A DNA stretch of 64,000 nt. Origin: Flavobacterium poyangense. Lineage in GTDB: Bacteria; Bacteroidota; Bacteroidia; Flavobacteriales; Flavobacteriaceae. The position numbers and the translations under genes were made by a program. This document shows positions 28,455 to 38,167 of this stretch, one piece after another (position 1 is the first letter of the stretch; every line of letters begins with the position of its first letter). The notes beneath the pieces are model-generated. The model was not told the origin of the DNA. It searched no databases and saw only the letters and a list, made by a program, of their open reading frames with translations. The DNA lies in assembly GCF_011751075.1 (NCBI RefSeq), contig NZ_JAALLN010000001.1, positions 471,113-535,112 of the forward strand, written 5' to 3'.

Positions 28455-29081
28455 ATGACACTATTTAACGATACCGAATTATTTACCTCAGGTCTTCGCG
28501 GAAAAACCGTATTTGACCTGCCTGACTGCGAACTGATTTTGATTGATAATTTTTTCACCAAAGAAGAATCAGATCATTATTATGAAAAACTCCTTCATCA
28601 AACCAAATGGAGGGAATATGAAATGGAAATGTTTGACAAAACCGTTACGGCACCAAGAATGATCGCATGGTACGAAGATAAAGACAATATCGGAGCAGAT
28701 CAAAACGGCCCCGATTGGACGTATGATCTGTTGAGCATTAGAAGCCGGGTAGAAAAAGAAACAGCACTTGATTTTAATAGTCTGTTGCTTAATTTCTACA
28801 GAAATGGTAAAGATAGCGTCGCCTGGCATAGTGATAAAGAGCACAATACAGGTGCAAATCCGATTATCGCCTCGGTGACTTTTGGAGAAACACGAATGTT
28901 TCGATTGCGTCATAAGTTTAGAAAAGACATTCCGCAGGTGGAAATTCCATTACATCATGGCTCTTTTTTATTGATGGCCGGAACAACAAATAGTTTCTGG
29001 CAACATCAGGTTCCGAAAACAGCCAAAAACGTATTGCCACGAATCAATCTGACTTTCAGAAGAACCTTCAGAAAGCGATGA
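28455..29081 (+). CDS. alkB: AlkB-like alpha-ketoglutarate-dependent dioxygenase
   Basis: A 208-residue 2OG-Fe(II) oxygenase that removes alkyl groups from DNA bases by oxidation. The iron site is WHSDKEH (H-x-D), with a distal His in FWQHQVPK; RINLTFRR holds the 2-oxoglutarate-binding arginine. The segment LLNFYRNGKDSVAWHSD is typical of the short ALKBH2/3-like bacterial group. It starts 29 bases after the polymerase gene, so it is the last gene of the damage operon, adding direct repair to the two lesion-bypass polymerases. Confidence 0.93.
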   Translation: MTLFNDTELFTSGLRGKTVFDLPDCELILIDNFFTKEESDHYYEKLLHQTKWREYEMEMFDKTVTAPRMIAWYEDKDNIGADQNGPDWTYDLLSIRSRVEKETALDFNSLLLNFYRNGKDSVAWHSDKEHNTGANPIIASVTFGETRMFRLRHKFRKDIPQVEIPLHHGSFLLMAGTTNSFWQHQVPKTAKNVLPRINLTFRRTFRKR

Positions 29082-29182
29082 TTATGACCTTATAAAGTAA
29101 ATAATACAGTTTTTAATTTGCGTCGTAGCGTAAGAGATACCTTCCTTCAAAAGTTAAAACACGCACTGTATGAAGCTTTTAC

Positions 29183-29212
29183 TGGATAAAACCGATTTTT
29201 TTAGTACCTTTG
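29183..29212 (+). promoter_or_regulatory. Promoter of DUF1810 gene
   Basis: TACCTTTG (29205-29212) followed by CAACCC is a clear Bacteroidota -7 box. The -33 position holds TGG (29183-29185), a weak match, 19 bases upstream. Start codon at 29243. Confidence 0.65.
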
Positions 29213-29242
29213 CAACCCTTTTTTTATAAATACAATACCAAA

Positions 29243-29704
29243 ATGGCTTATTCTAACAATGATTTAATGCGCTTTTTAGATGCGCAAAACAAACTTTATC
29301 TTACTGCTCTTTCTGAAATTAACAAAGGGAAAAAAGAAACCCACTGGATGTGGTTTATCTTTCCACAAATTAAAGGATTGGGTAAGAGTGATACTGCAAA
29401 TTATTATGCCATTAACGACCTGAAAGAAGCTGCTGATTTTCTGGAGCATCCTATATTAGGAAAACATCTTATCGAAATTTCAGAACTGTTATTAACCTAT
29501 AACAGAAAATCTGCCGAAGCTATTTTGGGAGACTTAGATGCTCGAAAATTGCGTTCCTGCATGACCCTTTTTTTCCTGGTAGAAAATACAAATCCTATAT
29601 TTCAAAACGTATTGGATGCTTTTTTCTCCGGCGAATTAGATCCCTTTACTTTGTCTATTATTAATTCAACAATAAAATCGTCTGTTGAGCCTGAAGTAGT
29701 TTAA
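29243..29704 (+). CDS. DUF1810 family protein
   Basis: 153 residues from the ATG at 29243. The frame extends to 29210, but those codons include the promoter -7 box, so they are not translated. DUF1810 marks are the start RFLDAQNKLYLTALSEINKGKK, HWMWFIFPQIKGLG and LEHPILGKHLIEISELLL. The length is normal for this small soluble helical family. The function is unknown. It is a single gene with its own promoter and terminator. Confidence 0.9.
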   Translation: MAYSNNDLMRFLDAQNKLYLTALSEINKGKKETHWMWFIFPQIKGLGKSDTANYYAINDLKEAADFLEHPILGKHLIEISELLLTYNRKSAEAILGDLDARKLRSCMTLFFLVENTNPIFQNVLDAFFSGELDPFTLSIINSTIKSSVEPEVV

Positions 29705-29734
29705 GCTGCTACAGCAATTGATCATTTGATTGAA

Positions 29735-29770
29735 ACGACACTCTCTTTTTTAAGTAGTGTCGTTTTTTTT
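29735..29770 (+). terminator. Rho-independent terminator
   Basis: ACGACACT (29735-29742) pairs with AGTGTCGT (29756-29763), followed by seven more T. It ends the DUF1810 transcript. Confidence 0.85.
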
Positions 29771-29821
29771 GTGCGCAGATTTTACATTAAATCATAGAGC
29801 CTGCAATTATTATTGCAAAAA

Positions 29822-29850
29822 AAAATGCCTTGTGGTGAACAAGGCATTTT
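29822..29850. terminator. Two-way hairpin
   Basis: AAAATGCCTTG (29822-29832) pairs with CAAGGCATTTT (29840-29850). A-rich and T-rich flanks allow termination in either direction. Confidence 0.6.
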
Positions 29851-29888
29851 ATATTGTATTTTCTCGCAAAGACGCAAAGTTTTTTATT

Positions 29889-30091
29889 CACGCAGATTAA
29901 GCGGATATTTTTGTTCTAATATTTCGATAAAACAATCTGAATAAATCTGCCAAATCTGCGTGAGAAAATTGCTCGCAGAGTCGCAAAATCGCAAAGCTTT
30001 TTTTTGCACGCAGATTTAGCAGATTATGCTGATATTTTTGCTTTACAGTTCCGATAAAAAATAATCAGATTAAATCTGCTAAATCTGCGTG
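29889..30091. repeat. Two family A inverted repeats
   Basis: Copies at 29889-29963 and 30007-30091. Each has an arm CACGCAGATTTAGCAGAT or a variant, a loop ending CGATAAAA, and the complementary arm, separated by GCTCGCAGAGTCGCAAAATCGC. The gap 29705-30174 holds only this and the hairpins. Confidence 0.85.
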
Positions 30092-30174
30092 AGAAAATTG
30101 CTCGCAAAATCGCAAAGTTTTTCAACCTGAAACCTGAAACTTGAAACAAAAACCTCAGAATCTCAGCACCTCTA

Positions 30175-31587
30175 CTAACTCTCTTTCGGCTTCGTTAAAT
30201 AGTAAACCGGAATCCCGATTAACATAATTAAGATTCCCCAGCCACAGGTCGAGAATTTCGTGATTAACAACGAAATACAAATTGCGGTGGCGATCACAAT
30301 ATACAGCAATGGTAAAAACGGATATCCGAATGCTTTATAAGGTCGTTCTAAATCCGGCATTTTTCTACGCAAGATAAAGATTCCGTAAATTGTTAAAATG
30401 TAAAAAATTAAAACGATGATAATCACGAAGTCTAATAAATCCCCGTATTTCCCTGTCAGACACAAAGCCGAAGCCCAGAAACATTGAGCCCAAAGCGCCC
30501 ATTCAGGAACGCTGGATTCGTTTAGAACAGCAGCTTTTTTAAAGAACAAACCATCATTTGCCATTGTATAATACACTCTTGCGCCGGCCATAATCAATCC
30601 GTTGTTGCAGGCAAAAGTCGAAATCATAATCATGATCGCGATGATTAATGTTCCAATGTCTCCAAAAATATAATCGGAAGCGACAACAGCCACACGATCT
30701 GATTTTGCTGTTGCAATTTCGTTAAGCGGAACTACAGCCAGATACATCAAATTGGTTAACACATAAATCGTCGTCACAATAAAAGTTCCCAGAAACAAAC
30801 TTAAACCAACATTACGTTTTGGGTTTTTAATTTCTCCTGCAATAAAAGTCACACCATTCCAGGCATCACTAGAGAACAAAGATCCTACCATCGCAGCAGA
30901 TATACCGGTAATCAAAGCCGTTCCACTAATCGGAAGCCATGAACCTGTTTCTGCATTATAGGAACGTGTTGTCCACGCATCTGCCCAGTTGGCATCCCAA
31001 ATAGAAGCTTTCGCAGCCAGTGTTAATCCGAAAACGATTAAACCCAGCAATGATAAAATCTTGATAATCGTAAGTACCGTTTGCAGAATCTTTCCGTTTT
31101 TCACTCCACGACTATTGATATACGTCAATAAAATAATCGTAAAAATCGAAACAATCTGAGCAGCATTGAGTTTAAAAGCACCTAATGTAAACAATATGTT
31201 TTCGTCACTCAAAGGTTCATAAAGATAAGCTGCAAACTTAGAGAAAGCCACCCCTACTGCAGCAATTGTTCCGGTTTGTATTACCGCAAAAAAACTCCAG
31301 CCGTACAGAAACGCAATCAATTTGTTGTATGCTTCTTTTAGGTACACATACTGTCCACCTGCTTTTGGAAACATCGCACTTAATTCGCCATAACTCACCG
31401 CTGCAATAATTGTAATTAAACCTGAAAGGAGCCAGATCAATGTCAGCCATCCGGCAGATCCTACATGTCTGGTAATATCAGCACTTACTATAAAAATTCC
31501 TGAACCGATCATAGAACCTACCACAAGCATGGTTCCATCTAGTAATCCTAGTTCTCTTTTAAAATGTTCTTGGTTATCTTCTTGCAT
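30175..31587 (-). CDS. APC-family amino acid permease
   Basis: A 470-residue inner-membrane transporter with about 12 membrane helices. The first helix holds the substrate-binding GSMIGSGIFI motif (near residue 26) of the amino acid-polyamine-organocation superfamily. SYGELSAMFPKAGGQYVYLKE (near 65-85) is the conserved helix 2-loop region, typical of LAT/YfnA-like members. It is a single gene read leftward and no ligand is predictable. There is no obvious promoter match beyond AT-rich sequence. Confidence 0.92.
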   Translation of the reverse strand: MQEDNQEHFKRELGLLDGTMLVVGSMIGSGIFIVSADITRHVGSAGWLTLIWLLSGLITIIAAVSYGELSAMFPKAGGQYVYLKEAYNKLIAFLYGWSFFAVIQTGTIAAVGVAFSKFAAYLYEPLSDENILFTLGAFKLNAAQIVSIFTIILLTYINSRGVKNGKILQTVLTIIKILSLLGLIVFGLTLAAKASIWDANWADAWTTRSYNAETGSWLPISGTALITGISAAMVGSLFSSDAWNGVTFIAGEIKNPKRNVGLSLFLGTFIVTTIYVLTNLMYLAVVPLNEIATAKSDRVAVVASDYIFGDIGTLIIAIMIMISTFACNNGLIMAGARVYYTMANDGLFFKKAAVLNESSVPEWALWAQCFWASALCLTGKYGDLLDFVIIIVLIFYILTIYGIFILRRKMPDLERPYKAFGYPFLPLLYIVIATAICISLLITKFSTCGWGILIMLIGIPVYYLTKPKES

Positions 31588-32182
31588 TATTTTAATTTTT
31601 GGTTGGTTAAAGATATACTTTTTTTAGAAATCTTATAATCTCATTGTGAAATTACAAATATTAATATGGACATACAGTTAAAGCCTCGTGTAAAAATGTA
31701 AAGTCTCAGTCTCAGTTTACAGTTTCGGTCTTAAACAGAACTTTAAAAAAACTTAGCAGCTTGGCGACTCCTATGTTTGCAGAGCAATTTTTTCACGCAG
31801 ATCTGGCAGATTTATTCGAAATATTTTTTATCGAAATCAGAGAGTAAAAATATCAGCTTAATCTGCGTGCATAAAAAGAAACTTTGCGCTTTTGCGTCTT
31901 TGCGAGAGTATTTAACCGCAAAGAATTCTCAAAGTAGGGAATTATTTTTGCTCGCCAAGTCGCAGAGTCGCCAAGTTTTTTTTTAAAATTTTCAACAAAA
32001 CAACTTTGCGTTTTAGCAACTTTGCCAACAAAAAAATAACCTCTCTTACACAAAACCCTGCGAGATTTGTGTTAAAAAAGTATATCCAACGAATTTTATA
32101 TAATATGTTTTTGGTTTCAATAGTACTTTTCTTAGTACAATTTAATTCGTATTTTCGTTTAACAACTTAAATACAGCGTATC
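31588..32182. repeat. Repeat-filled gap with a family A copy
   Basis: The family A copy at 31795-31870 has arms CACGCAGATCTGGCAGAT and CTTAATCTGCGTG. It is flanked by CTTGGCGACT and GCTCGCCAAGTCGCAGAGTCGCC words (31740-31985) typical of the same family. Short frames here are by-products of the repeat. The last 130 bases are a plausible promoter region for the next gene, but no clean -33/-7 pair was found. Confidence 0.7.
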
Positions 32183-32941
32183 ATGACCTGGGATCCAATC
32201 AAATACAATGAGTTTAAAGAAGACCGCTACAAACCCTTTGGGGATCTCACCAGCCATATCGTCGACAAACCCAATCTCAAAGTGATTGACCTGGGGTGCG
32301 GTACCGGCGAATTAACCCAAAAACTCTCTAATCAACTTACCAATCCTGTTGTGCTTGGTATTGACTCTTCTGCCGAAATGCTGGCAAAAGCACCCCAGCA
32401 GGAAAATATACAATTCAAGCAGGGATCAATTTCAGAACAATTGGAACAGGAAACCAAATGGGATTTGATATTTTCTAATGCAGCCTTGCAATGGGTCGAT
32501 GATCATGAGACCCTTTTTCCCAAAATAATATCCCGTATTAATCCGGGTGGACAATTGGCTGTACAAATGCCACAGCAAACCGAAAATGTACTCAACAAAA
32601 TTTTATTAGAATTGGTACAGGAAGAGCCTTATGCTTCTTATCTAAATAATTGGACACGTCCATCTCCTGTTTTGACTTTAGATCAATATGCCAAAATCCT
32701 TTTTGATAGCGGCGGAAATGATTTGGTTTTATATCAAAAAGTTTATCCGCTCGTTTCAACTCGCAAAGATTCTTTTTTTGACTTTATTTCGGGCTCTGCA
32801 CTCACCGTATATCAGGAACGTCTGAATGACTCTGAATTTCAGGAATTATCGGATGAATTCAAAAAAAGAATTAATCACTATTTTCCAGTAGTACCTTCTA
32901 TTTATGCATTTAAACGATTACTTATGTATGCCTCATTTTAA
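32183..32941 (+). CDS. SAM-dependent methyltransferase, trans-aconitate methyltransferase-like
   Basis: A 252-residue class I methyltransferase. Motif I is VIDLGCGTGELTQKL (residues 35-49), motif II GIDSSAEMLAKAP (near 60), and motif IV DLIFSNAALQWVDDHETLFP (near 95). The opening WDPIKYNEFKEDRYKPFGDL and the LQWxxDHxxLFP stretch resemble trans-aconitate 2-methyltransferase (Tam), which esterifies the toxic citrate-cycle by-product trans-aconitate. The match is to the general family; the substrate is not proven. It is a single gene. Confidence 0.82.
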   Translation: MTWDPIKYNEFKEDRYKPFGDLTSHIVDKPNLKVIDLGCGTGELTQKLSNQLTNPVVLGIDSSAEMLAKAPQQENIQFKQGSISEQLEQETKWDLIFSNAALQWVDDHETLFPKIISRINPGGQLAVQMPQQTENVLNKILLELVQEEPYASYLNNWTRPSPVLTLDQYAKILFDSGGNDLVLYQKVYPLVSTRKDSFFDFISGSALTVYQERLNDSEFQELSDEFKKRINHYFPVVPSIYAFKRLLMYASF

Positions 32942-33058
32942 TGAAATAATAGTACACTCTGCTACTATATTTCATTAAAAAAATATACTGTTTTTACATT
33001 CCTTTACTGTAAATTCGTACACTTTACAAAACCAATCCTAAAACTATTTAATTAAACC

Positions 33059-34453
33059 ATGAAGAAATTACTTCTATTATTACTCGCTTCCTGCAGTATA
33101 ACAACTGTTTTCGCACAAGATATCACCGGCCAGTGGAACGGAATCTTAAAAGTGCAGGGAGTTCAATTAACTGTTATTTTTAATGTAAACAAAAATGAAA
33201 ACGGATTTAGTTCTACAATGGACAGTCCGGATCAAAAAGCATTCGGAATACCTACTACCTCAACCACCTATGAAAATTCAACTCTAAAAATTGCCTTAAC
33301 AAATGCCCGAATTGAATATGAGGGTGTTTTAGGAAAAGACAATACAATTACAGGAACTTTTAAACAAGGCGGGCAATCTCTACCTTTAAATCTGTCAAAA
33401 GAAAAAATCGAAAAAGAAAAGCTGTTACGTCCGCAGGAACCTGTGAAACCATTCCCTTATTATACCGAAGATGTTGTTTTTGAGAACAAGTCAGCCGGAA
33501 TAAATTTGGCAGGGACGCTGACGTTGCCGAAAAAAGAAGGAAATTTTCCTGTCGTAATTTTAATCAGTGGCAGCGGACCACAAAATAGAGATGAAGAATT
33601 ACTGGGGCACAAACCTTTTCTGGTATTATCAGATTACTTAACCAAAAATGGCATTGCCGTTTTACGTTATGACGACAGAGGAACTGCTGCCTCAAAAGGA
33701 GACTTTAGATCGGCAACTTCTTTAGATTTTTCTGCAGATGTCGAAGCCGCGGTTCAATTCCTGCTTTCCAGAAAAGAAATAAATAAAAAGAAAATAGGGT
33801 TAGTCGGCCACAGTGAGGGTGGACTAATTGCCCCAATCGTAGCAAGTACATCTAAAAACATTGCTTTTATCGTGTTGATGGCGGGACCCGGATTACAAGG
33901 AGATCAGGTACTTTTATTACAACAGGAATTAATTGCAAGAGCCAATGGAGCTACTGATTCTGACATTCAAAAAACAAAAACCATCAATCAAAAAACTTTT
34001 GAGCTTGTAAATACATATAAGGATCCGCAAGAATTAAAAACTCAGCTAACAAATTATTTAACTGAAGTATCTAAAAACAATCCGGATATTTCTAAAAATT
34101 CAAGTCCGGAAGATTATATTAAATTGCAAATCGCCGGAACAACGAATCCATGGATGACTTATTTTATAAGATATAATCCACAGCCGGCATTAGAAAAAGT
34201 GAAGTGCCCCGTTTTAGCTGTAAACGGAGAGAAAGATTTACAGGTTGCTCCTAAAGAAAACTTAGACGCTATTCGAAAAGCACTCGTAAAAGGAGGCAAT
34301 AAAAATGTAACGATAAAAGAGCTTCCAAACTTAAATCACCTGTTTCAGGAATGTCAATCGGGTTCTCCTGAAGAATATTCAAAAATCGAACAAACACTCT
34401 CCCCGACCGCAATGAATGAAATCCTGCAATGGATTAAAGTACAAACAAAATAA
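33059..34453 (+). CDS. Secreted alpha/beta hydrolase
   Basis: A 464-residue protein with an N-terminal signal (residues 1-19, ending TTVFAQ). An alternative lipobox reading LASC is possible but less likely. Residues 20-120 form a beta-rich domain (DITGQWNGILKVQGVQLTVIF) that often precedes hydrolases in Bacteroidota. The hydrolase domain has an oxyanion segment SGSGPQNRDE near 174, nucleophile Ser in GHSEGG near 250, Asp in NGEKDLQV near 390 and His in LNHLFQ near 425. It is probably a periplasmic esterase or peptidase-like enzyme of the S9/BAAT type; its substrate is unknown. Confidence 0.88.
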   Translation: MKKLLLLLLASCSITTVFAQDITGQWNGILKVQGVQLTVIFNVNKNENGFSSTMDSPDQKAFGIPTTSTTYENSTLKIALTNARIEYEGVLGKDNTITGTFKQGGQSLPLNLSKEKIEKEKLLRPQEPVKPFPYYTEDVVFENKSAGINLAGTLTLPKKEGNFPVVILISGSGPQNRDEELLGHKPFLVLSDYLTKNGIAVLRYDDRGTAASKGDFRSATSLDFSADVEAAVQFLLSRKEINKKKIGLVGHSEGGLIAPIVASTSKNIAFIVLMAGPGLQGDQVLLLQQELIARANGATDSDIQKTKTINQKTFELVNTYKDPQELKTQLTNYLTEVSKNNPDISKNSSPEDYIKLQIAGTTNPWMTYFIRYNPQPALEKVKCPVLAVNGEKDLQVAPKENLDAIRKALVKGGNKNVTIKELPNLNHLFQECQSGSPEEYSKIEQTLSPTAMNEILQWIKVQTK

Positions 34454-34475
34454 CTTCCTCGACAAAAAACAAGAA

Positions 34476-34508
34476 AACTGCAACCTGAATAGTTGCAGTT
34501 TTTTTTTG
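34476..34508 (+). terminator. Rho-independent terminator
   Basis: AACTGCAAC (34476-34484) pairs with GTTGCAGTT (34492-34500), then seven T. It ends the hydrolase transcript. Confidence 0.88.
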
Positions 34509-34950
34509 ACTATGCCTAAACAATAAAGCTATTTTTAAACAACGTAACCACTAATTAAAAAGATTAAACAAAAAAGCCCTAAATCAAGAATTTCTAAATA
34601 TCTTCCTTTGCAGCAGTTTGCAATGCATCGCTCCTTCTTTAAATTCAAATTAAAACAAATAATTCATACACAAAACAAACCAAATCACTAAATACCAAAC
34701 AATTACAAAATATACTTTTCATATAAATTTAACAAAAAAGAAATAATTCGTTATTTGTAAAACGTTTCTATTTTTTTACTAATTTTGAGAAGAGTGTCAT
34801 AAAAGCCCTTAACCTTAAGATTTAATTAACAATTGTTTATTTCCATTTCAATAAACCACAAGCTTCAAAAAATTGTTAATAGAATGACAATGCCGTTAAA
34901 TACTCATTAAAATTAGGTAACCGAATCAAGAACCTACAAATCACGAAATT
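34509..34950 (+). promoter_or_regulatory. Long AT-rich leader of the histidine kinase gene
   Basis: No gene seen. TAATTTTG at 34780-34787 is a -7 match, with a TTG 22 bases upstream (34755-34757), slightly too far. If used, it gives a leader of about 160 bases. Nothing else recognisable. Confidence 0.45.
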
Positions 34951-36375
34951 ATGTTGAAGGGCCAAGTTTTAAAGAATTTTCGTTTTCCAGATGTTTTTAT
35001 ACTGTTATTAATTGTGTTCATTTCGTGCGCTCTGTTAATTTGCACCAATTTTTTCACCATCAAAATACTATCTGCTAACAGAGCTTATGTCAACGGAGAA
35101 TCTCATTATTCGAAAGGTCAGAAAGATGCTTCCCGCCACCTTATTACTTATCTCTATACCCGAGAACCTGAACAATGGAAATTATACAACGAAGAACTAA
35201 AAGTTCCGCAAGGAGATGGCATTGCCCGTGAAACACTTTTAAAATTAGGTGACGATACAGCCGCCCGAAATGGGTTTATAGTAGGTCGAAATCACAAAGA
35301 AGATATTGATGATATTGTGTGGTTGTTTATCAATTTTAAAGAAGTTCCTTTTTTAGCAAAAGCCATTCACGAATGGGAACAAGGCGATAAATTAATTGAC
35401 GAATTGTTTATCATTGGAACAGAAATCAATGCCAAAATCAAGCGCAACATCCTTACTGTAGGGGATCAGCAAAAATACCTGAGTCAAATTAGCCAAATTA
35501 GCGACAAACTCACGATCAACGAACGCAACTTCTCGAATACACTTGGTGAAGGAACAAGGAAAATAAAAACACTTTTAACGATTACAAATATTTTTTTTAT
35601 CCTCGTGATCATCTGTAGTGTGAGTTGCTACTATTCGATAATGGTCAGAAGGCTTCTTACCTCTAAAAAAGAAATCGAAGCTAAAAACGAAAATCTGCTG
35701 TTGGTAAATCATGAACTTGATCGTTTCGTTTATAGCGCATCGCACGATTTGAGATCTCCTATAACGTCACTACAGGGACTTATTGAAATTACACAATTAG
35801 AAGATAACATACACCAGATTAGAGGCTATCTAACTTTAATGCATCAAAGTCTCAGCCGACAAGACCAGTTTATTAGTGACATTATCGATTATTCTAAAAA
35901 CAAACGCAAACTTGTTATTATTGAACCAGTAAGCCTTAGGGAATTGTTTAATGAAGCGATTGCACAATTAATGCATATCGAAAATGCCAACCGAATCAAA
36001 ATCAAAAAAGAGCTCTTAATTGACCAAATTCAGAGTGATAGCTTACGCTTAAAAATTATTATTTCAAATTTACTTTCTAATGCAATAAAATATGCTGATA
36101 GCAGTAAACAGGAAATGTTTATCTCTATTAAAACCTATATTTCGGATGGTTATAATAAAATTGAAATCGCAGATAACGGAATCGGAATTAAAGATGAATT
36201 CAAAGAACATATCTTTGAGATGTACTTTGGAACTAATAAAAATAAAGGCTCCGGATTAGGGCTTTATATCGTAAAAGAAGCGGTCGAAAATATCAAAGGT
36301 ACCATTTTTGTTTCCTCGGAAAATAGTATTGGAAGTAAATTTATTGTAACAATACCAAGCTCAAATGGAATGTAA
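34951..36375 (+). CDS. Membrane sensor histidine kinase
   Basis: A 474-residue kinase. TM1 (about 15-37) and TM2 (about 208-231) enclose a 170-residue periplasmic or CHASE3-like helical region. HisKA has H265 in YSASHDLRSP, and HATPase has NLLSNAIKYA, DNGIGI and GSGLGLYIVKEA. The SASHDLRSP box is typical of Bacteroidota kinases related to phytochrome-like sensors. The start of the response-regulator gene overlaps its end by 11 bases, so the two proteins should work together. The signal is unknown. Confidence 0.92.
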   Translation: MLKGQVLKNFRFPDVFILLLIVFISCALLICTNFFTIKILSANRAYVNGESHYSKGQKDASRHLITYLYTREPEQWKLYNEELKVPQGDGIARETLLKLGDDTAARNGFIVGRNHKEDIDDIVWLFINFKEVPFLAKAIHEWEQGDKLIDELFIIGTEINAKIKRNILTVGDQQKYLSQISQISDKLTINERNFSNTLGEGTRKIKTLLTITNIFFILVIICSVSCYYSIMVRRLLTSKKEIEAKNENLLLVNHELDRFVYSASHDLRSPITSLQGLIEITQLEDNIHQIRGYLTLMHQSLSRQDQFISDIIDYSKNKRKLVIIEPVSLRELFNEAIAQLMHIENANRIKIKKELLIDQIQSDSLRLKIIISNLLSNAIKYADSSKQEMFISIKTYISDGYNKIEIADNGIGIKDEFKEHIFEMYFGTNKNKGSGLGLYIVKEAVENIKGTIFVSSENSIGSKFIVTIPSSNGM

Positions 36376-36760
36376 ACCTTTATTTTTATTAATCGAAGAC
36401 AATTTGATCGATCAGCTGGTCATTAAGCAATTATTAAAAAAGTTTCTTGATGTGGCAGAGGTAAACATTACAAATAATGGTCTCGAAGCCATGCAATGGC
36501 TTTATAATCATGAAGACCTAAAGCAACCTCTGATTATTTTACTGGACATTCAAATGCCAATAATGAATGGCTTTGAATTTCTGGATGCGTACGATAAATT
36601 AAGCGCTGAATTAAAAAAAGAGATTCAAATTTATGTACTTTCATCTACCCTGGACCCCGATGAAATAAAAAGAATAAACAAAAACAATTATGTTAGCGGT
36701 TTTTTAAACAAACCATTACCGATTGAAGAATTCAAAAAAACAATTCAACTAAAGGTATAG
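36365..36760 (+). CDS. Single-domain response regulator
   Basis: A 131-residue CheY-like receiver with no output domain. The acidic pocket is E11-D12, the phosphoacceptor is D61 in LLDIQMPIMNG, the switch residues are S/T in YVLSST, and the conserved lysine is in FLNKPL. It is the Rcp1-like type common beside Bacteroidota kinases. It overlaps the kinase gene by 11 bases and must pass the phosphate to another protein or act by protein contact. Confidence 0.93.
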   Translation: MECKPLFLLIEDNLIDQLVIKQLLKKFLDVAEVNITNNGLEAMQWLYNHEDLKQPLIILLDIQMPIMNGFEFLDAYDKLSAELKKEIQIYVLSSTLDPDEIKRINKNNYVSGFLNKPLPIEEFKKTIQLKV

Positions 36761-36775
36761 ACATAACAGTTATTA

Positions 36776-37918
36776 CTATTTCAAAATACGGTTTACCTGT
36801 GAAAAATTTCTTCCGTAATAAGCCTCTTTAGTAGAAGAAATCATCACTCCGCCATGAGTTGCTGAGTGCACAAACTTAATTTCACCATCCGTGACTTCTA
36901 CGACCATACCAACATGATTGATACGACGTCTGCCATTGGTTTTAAAGAAAATCAAATCTCCTCTTTGTGCCTCATCAGCACTGACTCTCATTCCGATACG
37001 TGACTGCTCAATAGAACTTCTCGGTAACTTAATATCAAAACCATTAAAAGTGGAGATCATTAAACCGGAGCAATCGTAACCTGCTCTGGTTGTTCCGCCT
37101 GAACGATACCGAATTCCGATATTCTGAGTAGCACTTTCAATTAACTGATTGATTAAATCAGAATGGTTACTAACTCTAATAACAGTCGATGTATCCTTTA
37201 CAACAGTTGGATTTTCTGCAATCACCTCAGGAGTTGACGTTGGTTCTTTTAATTCCGGTGTTGTCTTTAAAGCCATTAATATCTCGGCTTTCTCTTTTGG
37301 AATACGCACTTTAAGCATCGAACCAACCTTTAATCTTTTTTTTATGGCCGGATTTTGTTTTTCTAATTCTTTAACAGAAATTCCGAATTCTTTGGCAATT
37401 GCATATTTAGTTTCTTTAGGCAAAACCTCTCTTACTACCTCTACTTCTTCCGGTTTCAGTTTTGCTTTTAGGTCCTCAATATTTTCAGCAGGTTTTGCCG
37501 ACTCTGCAAGCGCCTTAGACGGGATATTAATTTGCTGCCCTTTTCTTAAATTTTCCGTATCCAAAATTGGATTTGCTTTTTTAAGATCATTAACCGAAAC
37601 ATTATACTTTTTAGCGATACCCCAAAATGTATCATTTGTCTCAACAACATACGATCCGGGAGCATTAGTTGCAGGGGTTTCCTTTTTTTTACTAGCGACT
37701 GCTTTCTGATTTTTATTTGGAATTAACAAAACCGATTTTAGTTTTAATATCTTCGGACTATTCGGATTTGCTTTGGTGATATCTTTAATTTTTACTCCGT
37801 ATTTTTGTGCTATTATGGATATATTATCTCCCTCAGAAATAATATGTTTACTATACTTTTCCTGGGAAAAAACACTCAAACTAAAAAAAAATAATACAAC
37901 AGTTAACCTAAAAATCAT
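36776..37918 (-). CDS. LysM-NlpC/P60 cell-wall hydrolase
   Basis: A 380-residue secreted protein. The signal peptide is residues 1-18 (ending SVFSQ). Three LysM-type peptidoglycan-binding modules follow (about 25-70, 88-134, 165-210; for example SEGDNISIIAQKYGVKIKDI). The C-terminal NlpC/P60 domain (about 255-380) has catalytic Cys283 in GYDCSG, His in NHVGMVVE and a polar residue in FVHSATHGG. It should cleave peptide cross-links in peptidoglycan, between D-glutamate and the diamino acid. It is a single gene, read leftward. Confidence 0.93.
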   Translation of the reverse strand: MIFRLTVVLFFFSLSVFSQEKYSKHIISEGDNISIIAQKYGVKIKDITKANPNSPKILKLKSVLLIPNKNQKAVASKKKETPATNAPGSYVVETNDTFWGIAKKYNVSVNDLKKANPILDTENLRKGQQINIPSKALAESAKPAENIEDLKAKLKPEEVEVVREVLPKETKYAIAKEFGISVKELEKQNPAIKKRLKVGSMLKVRIPKEKAEILMALKTTPELKEPTSTPEVIAENPTVVKDTSTVIRVSNHSDLINQLIESATQNIGIRYRSGGTTRAGYDCSGLMISTFNGFDIKLPRSSIEQSRIGMRVSADEAQRGDLIFFKTNGRRRINHVGMVVEVTDGEIKFVHSATHGGVMISSTKEAYYGRNFSQVNRILK

Positions 37919-38167
37919 TATTTGGGGGATTTTTTATTCTCAATTTTGTGTTCCATTAGTAAAAAACACAATTCTATTACTTATAAGGCGAATTTAACTT
38001 TTTAAAACAAAAAAGCCTAGTTTTTAACTCTTGTTTTTACCAAAATTAACAATTCCGCAATAAAATCAATCTTACTCCTATTAAATTCACAAGAAATTTG
38101 AGTTTATTTAACCGCAAGGGACGCAAGGATTTTATCCTTTTAAAACACAAAGACGGAAAGTCTTTTG

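Noticed and set aside
31777..32053. Two short opposed frames of 66-69 codons
   Set aside because: Both are translations of family A repeats and their GTCGCAAAG tails.
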